A stretch of DNA of 10,626 nucleotides, taken from assembly GCA_028456385.1 (NCBI GenBank), contig JALNQF010000937.1:1-10626 (forward strand), written 5' to 3'. Of this stretch, positions 7,095 to 10,626 are shown one piece after another (the stretch's first letter is position 1; every line of letters starts with the position of its first letter). The DNA is from Ophiosphaerella korrae (taxonomy: Eukaryota > Ascomycota > Dothideomycetes > Pleosporales > Phaeosphaeriaceae). Both the position numbers and the translations under genes were made by a program. The notes under the pieces were generated by a model. It was given only the letters and a program-made list of their open reading frames with translations, ran no database searches and had not been told where the DNA came from.

Positions 7095-7289
7095 AGAGTT
7101 TTAACTTTAGTAGTCTTCTAGTTTCTTAAAGTAATTAAGATTATCCTCTAGTTCCTATATATTTTCTTATAGTTGCCCTTTCTCGTCTATACTTATCTAT
7201 TCTACTAAGTAGTAGTTTTTTCTATTATAGAACTAGTATACTAAGATTTTCTTAACTTCTTATTCTTCTTATTCTCTATACGTATCTAC
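7095..7289 (-). pseudogene. Chromodomain-like C-terminal tail
   Basis: Directly after the integrase, still in frame, the minus strand reads VKKILVY*FYNRKNYYLVE* (about 7265-7197), aligning with V-E-x-I-L-D-x-R-x-x-R-x-x-x-Y-L-V-K-W of chromodomains. The W codon is a stop at 7199-7197. A Glu-rich stretch (*ENI*ELEDNL) follows, equivalent to W-E-P-x-x-N-L. Such a domain steers chromoviral integrases to marked heterochromatin. The match is by eye over about 50 residues, with three expected aromatic residues lost. Confidence 0.65.
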
Positions 7290-8560
7290 TTTATATACTA
7301 GGAGTTCTGCGTTTTGTAGTACTATCTTAAGTAGCGCTATATAGAAGGTTAGGTATATCTTTATCTTATTTAGTAGCTTTAGTTTAAATATAACTAGTAT
7401 AACTTCTTTCTCTATTTTGTATAGTCTTATCTTAACGTAGTCTAGTTTTAAACTAAGTTGTTTGCTCTTAATATTCTTTCTAACTAACTATACTTTTTCT
7501 CTCTCTTTAAATTAAGGTCTCTATTTATACTTCTTATTATAGTATTTTACTATTTAATTATATAGAAACTCTACGTCCTATCTTAGCTAATTATATATAT
7601 CTCTAAGTCTATTAGTAAAGTTTTCTCTTCTTAGAGACTAAGATATCTAATTTCTTAGTGTCTAGTATATATTAGGTTTAAATCTATAGTTTATAAAGAA
7701 GAGTAATACTCCTATTACTATATTCTTTGCGCTATTGTATACTAACTATACTATAGGTAGTAGTTATACCTAATTGTTCTAGTTATAGTTAAGGTAGTAT
7801 CTTAAGTACTATTCTACTATTTAATTTATTCGTTCTAACTATCTATCTATCTATAGATAGTATACTATAGATATTATATATTTAATTCCTAATTATACTA
7901 TTATTATTCTCTATAGTTTTAATGTAAATTGTATATCTCTATCTATAATAATTTTATCTAGTAGTCTATATTAACTAATTATAGTTCCTAAAACCTAGTA
8001 CGTAGTAACCTCTAGCTTACTTTTTTCTCTATATAGTTAGAAATATGTATACTTTATAAGTTTATCTACTATTATTAGGATTCTATTATACTTAGTTCCT
8101 AATACTAAGTCTTTTAACTTAAGTAGCTTTGTAATAAAGTCTATTATAATAACTCCCTATAGTTATTCTAGTATTTCTACTAGTTATAGTATTTTATATA
8201 GTGCGTATCTATTATACTTGTTTCTTTAGTATTCTATATAATCTCTTAGTACCTCTATTACTAGCTATTTTACTTTTAGGATATAATAGTCCTATAGTAA
8301 CCTATTAAGGGTTTTGTTAATCCCTTAGTATCTATATACTAGTAGTTTATAGAATTGTTATATAAATTCTCTTTAGATTTTTTCTAGGATATACGTTCTT
8401 CTATAAGCTTATACTAATTCTTTTTAGGTTCCTAGTTTCTCTATTTCTTTAGGTACTTCTTATGTTACTTTCTAAATCTATTTATCTAGCTTACTACTTG
8501 TTCTTTTAAGTATTGCAGCTATTTTAAGTATATTTAAGACTAGATATCCTTCTTTATTCT
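7290..8560 (-). pseudogene. Gypsy integrase remnant, D,D-35-E intact in spacing
   Basis: In the minus frame the zinc-finger region reads QFYKLLVYRY*GINKTLNRLL (about 8350-8290), matching HxxPxxGHxGxxKTLxxL with His changed to Tyr. The catalytic residues are all retained: Asp gat/gac at 8141-8139 (DFITKLLKLKD), Asp gat at 7943-7941 (IIIDRDIQFT) and Glu gaa at 7835-7833 (ID**LER-type TDGQxER box). The second Asp to Glu interval is 35 residues. Between them, ILIIVDKLIKYTYF and LGIKYIISIVYYL are further core strands. The C-terminal module includes SKQLSLKLDYVKIRLYKI (about 7466-7413) and YLTFYIALLK, like the GPF/Y domain and IHPVFHVSLLK. Stops interrupt it repeatedly. Confidence 0.93.
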
Positions 8561-8599
8561 TAACTAGAACTATACTAGTAGCGCTTACTTCTTCCTATA

Positions 8600-9039
8600 A
8601 GTCTAGTCTTCTACTAAGGGTATCTATAAATTAGTTGTCTTTCTCTTTTATATATATAATTTCTATATTAAATATTAATAGGAATTCCTACTATCTTATA
8701 TATTATTATAATAGTTCTTTGTTTATTATAAATCCTATAAGATTCTTGTAGTCTATATAGACTTTTATCTAATACTTTACTCTTTATAAGTATACTCTAT
8801 ATTATTTAAATACTTTATAGATTACTAGTATCTCTTTATTATAGATTAGATAGTTAAGCTCTACTAGCTTTATTTTCTTAGAGAAGTATTTAACTAAGTA
8901 TTCTTTTTAGGTCTTTAGGTCTTCTTGTATTAGTGCTATTCTATAGACTAAATTAGATGTATCTATTTTTACTATTACTAGTAGGTCTAGGTTATATATT
9001 CTAATAACTAGGTTCTCTATAAACTTTCTCTTAATTTTA
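8600..9039 (-). pseudogene. Gypsy RNase H remnant and ADALSRR-like linker
   Basis: Following the RT in the same frame, LLVIVKIDTSN carries the first catalytic Asp (gat, 8963-8961), matching VxxTDASD. ED.K. and YFSKKIKLVELNYLIYNKEI (about 8895-8836) correspond to the FxSKKLxxAExNYxxxDKELLAI segment; the Asp of the DKE box is now Asn. The domain ends at FIDTLSRR (near 8630-8607), the linker that precedes integrase in nearly all gypsy elements. It removed RNA from the RNA-DNA hybrid; inactive here. Confidence 0.9.
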
Positions 9040-9760
9040 TTAAATACTTCTTTATATTCTCTTATCTATTTAAATAGTATATCTTTCTTTATAAGCTTTA
9101 TTATTAGTTCTATATCTTTAGACTATCTTACTATTAACTTTTTGTAAAAGTTTTCTAGTCTGTAGAATTATTATACCTCTTTTAGGTTCCTTAGTATTAG
9201 CTATTCGTTAATTAATCTAATTTTTTCTAGGTTAATCTTAATCTTTCCTAGTTTAATAATAAATCTAAGGAAATCTATTTCTTTTGTGTAGAATTCGTAT
9301 TTCCTTATTTTAAAGAATATTTTAACTTCTACTAATTTCTCTAGTACTTTGTACACGTATTGTATATATTTTTCTTCTATTTCTAAGAATATAAGGATGT
9401 TATCTAGGTATATAAATATAAATAAGTCTAAGTATTCTCTTAGTACTATGCTAATTCTTTCTTAGAAGGCTACTAGTGCGTTTGTTAAGCTAAATAGTAT
9501 AACTAAATATTTGTATAGTCTATACTATATTCTAAATACTATTTTCTATTTATCGCCTTCTTTAATTCTAATCTAGTAGTAGGCGTTCTAGATATCTAAT
9601 TTTGTAAAGATTCTTGCTTTTTATAGTCTATCTTATATTACGTTAATTTATAGTAATAGGTATTAGTTCTTGTTTATAATTGCGTTAGTTTTTCTAAAAT
9701 CTACGTAGGGCCTCTTATTACTTGTCCCTTTTTTATCTATAAATATAAGTCTATATACTA
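9040..9760 (-). pseudogene. Gypsy reverse transcriptase remnant
   Basis: Ordered motifs in the minus frame: KRPYVDFRKTNAIIN (about 9720-9680), matching RxxVDxRxLN; FTKLDI (catalytic Asp retained, gat at 9596-9594); LFSLTNALVAF* (about 9490-9460), the PFGLxNAPATFQ box; and FIYLDNILIF (about 9415-9385), the YLDD box in which the second catalytic Asp has become Asn (9401-9399). Then follow the thumb segments, with K.EFL/F-G-type residues changed. The enzyme copied element RNA to DNA. Loss of the YLDD Asp and the many stops make it inactive. The length from fingers to thumb is normal for the family. Confidence 0.93.
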
Positions 9761-10029
9761 CTAAGGATTTAGATTCTTATATCTATCCTTTCTTTAGTGC
9801 GTTTTTAATAAACGTTCGTTGAATCTTAGATTCTTCTTCTATCTTTTTATAGACTAGGCTCTATCTTACGTCTTTATCTTCCTTTAGATTTATTACTAAA
9901 TCCTATAACTAATATTCTAGAAGGTAATCTTCTAGCTCTATAAGCTATTTTTCCTATTTCTTATATTCTTCTAGGAATTCTCCTTTACTAGTATTTATGT
10001 TATCCTTTAATATATCTGTTCTATTATAA

Positions 10030-10350
10030 TTAATCTTTCTTGTTCTCTAATTAATATATAGGTTAGTTATCTATAACTATAGTATACCTAGTATTATATC
10101 TTATTTGTTATTAATTATTGTTATATCTATAACTATGTTTTTAATTGTTATTCCTTCTAGTTCTAATATAGAGGGAACTGTTTTAAACCTAATAGGTTCC
10201 TAAAATAGTTTTCCTTTAATTATACTTAGTTGTTAAGAGTATTTCTTTACTATATACTTTATTCCTTGTATTTCTATAAACTTCTTAGATATAGAGTTTC
10301 TTATAGCTCTACTATTAATTATTAATTATACTTTCTTTCTTTAGTATATA
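10030..10350 (-). pseudogene. Gypsy aspartic protease remnant
   Basis: The minus frame gives LIINSRAIRNSISKKFIE, matching the L-I-D-S-G-A-x-x-N-F-I-S start of retrotransposon proteases. The catalytic triplet Asp-Ser-Gly at 10316-10308 reads Asn-Ser-Arg. Both replacements are G-to-A next to a preceding T, the RIP context. About 70 codons on, at 10120-10040, the flap/end region reads DIILGIL*L*ITNLYIN*, corresponding to DIILGMxWLxxxNPxIDW with both Trp codons now stops. The protease cleaved the Gag-Pol polyprotein in the virus-like particle; this copy is inactive. Confidence 0.88.
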
Positions 10351-10626
10351 CTTATTTTTGTAATATATAGGCCTCTTATACTTTCTAGTTATTCTTATTT
10401 AGGTATTTTTGCAAATTATCTATCTTTCTAAGGCTATAGGCCTACTTTAAGTTTATACTCTTTATATTTTAGGTATTTGTTGTACTTATATTTATACTAT
10501 TATCTTCCTTAGACGTATTTCTTAGATAGTTTTAGACTAGGTCTTACTACTACGTATCTATCTTCTAGGATTATTTCTTATCCTTAGATATCTTCTACTA
10601 TAATTACTCTTATATAGTTATAGCCT

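Larger units (their letters stand above)
7090..10626 (-). mobile_element. Degenerate Ty3/gypsy retrotransposon (pol portion), truncated by the window edge
   Basis: On the minus strand one frame carries, in order, protease, reverse transcriptase, RNase H, integrase and a chromodomain-like tail. This is the Ty3/gypsy (Metaviridae, chromovirus) order. All landmark codons I located (10316, 9596, 9404, 8963, 8624, 8141, 7943, 7835, 7466, 7199; first bases on the minus strand) fall in the same frame, so no net frameshift accumulated over about 3.1 kb. Stops are numerous, nearly all at expected Trp, Gln or Arg positions. The gag and 5' LTR should lie to the right, beyond the window. No 3' LTR is seen directly after the chromodomain. 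Upstream of the protease (about 10440-10510) a Lys/Tyr-rich stretch may be the remains of a CCHC knuckle. Confidence 0.93.

Noticed and set aside
1..10626. Mitochondrial, plasmid or bacterial AT-rich DNA
   Set aside because: CA/TG depletion, transition-only damage and chromodomain-type Ty3/gypsy remnants point to nuclear fungal heterochromatin. No rRNA, tRNA, mitochondrial gene or Shine-Dalgarno-led ORF was seen.

Overview
The window is A+T-rich, non-bacterial DNA with no intact gene. The dinucleotides CA and TG are strongly depleted and TA is in excess. Inside the recognisable coding remnants, Cys/His codons have become TAT/TAC, Trp and Gln codons have become TAG/TAA, and Asp/Gly have become Asn/Arg. 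This is the footprint of repeat-induced point mutation (RIP), so the source is most probably a filamentous ascomycete (Pezizomycotina). The species cannot be told. The window reads as a graveyard of transposable elements in a heterochromatic, repeat-rich compartment.

Left part (1-4820): a (TAG)n microsatellite opens the window. A plus-strand Ty3/gypsy integrase remnant follows (about 541-2190). It is split by a roughly 250-bp LTR-like insertion at about 915-1172. A second, inverted copy of that insertion lies at about 4556-4820. Between the copies are hairpin-forming palindromes (2174-2321), a poorly legible stretch, and a block of short and long tandem repeats with unit lengths of 120, 33 and 12 bp plus a 135-bp spaced duplication. 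RIP is close to saturation here.

Middle part (about 5076-7036): two diverged copies of a roughly 950-bp sequence lie head to tail. Both carry the remains of the same plus-strand gene: an N-terminal region, a six-cysteine cluster with Zn(II)2Cys6-like spacing (clear in the second copy) and a charged, probably helical C-terminal segment. The second copy is better preserved.

Right part (about 7090-10626, running off the right edge): a minus-strand Ty3/gypsy pol remnant with protease, reverse transcriptase, RNase H, integrase with exact D-x35-E spacing, and a C-terminal chromodomain-like segment. All are in one reading frame with no indel at the points checked, but broken by many stops. Its mutation load is strand-asymmetric: on the plus strand CA is almost absent (about 4 by hand count) while TG is retained (about 60).

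Nothing here looks like a functioning operon, RNA gene, CRISPR array or host gene. The most interesting points are the strand-asymmetric RIP, the tandem cysteine-cluster pseudogenes, and the possibility that these are antisense accessory ORFs between the right-hand element's pol and an LTR.
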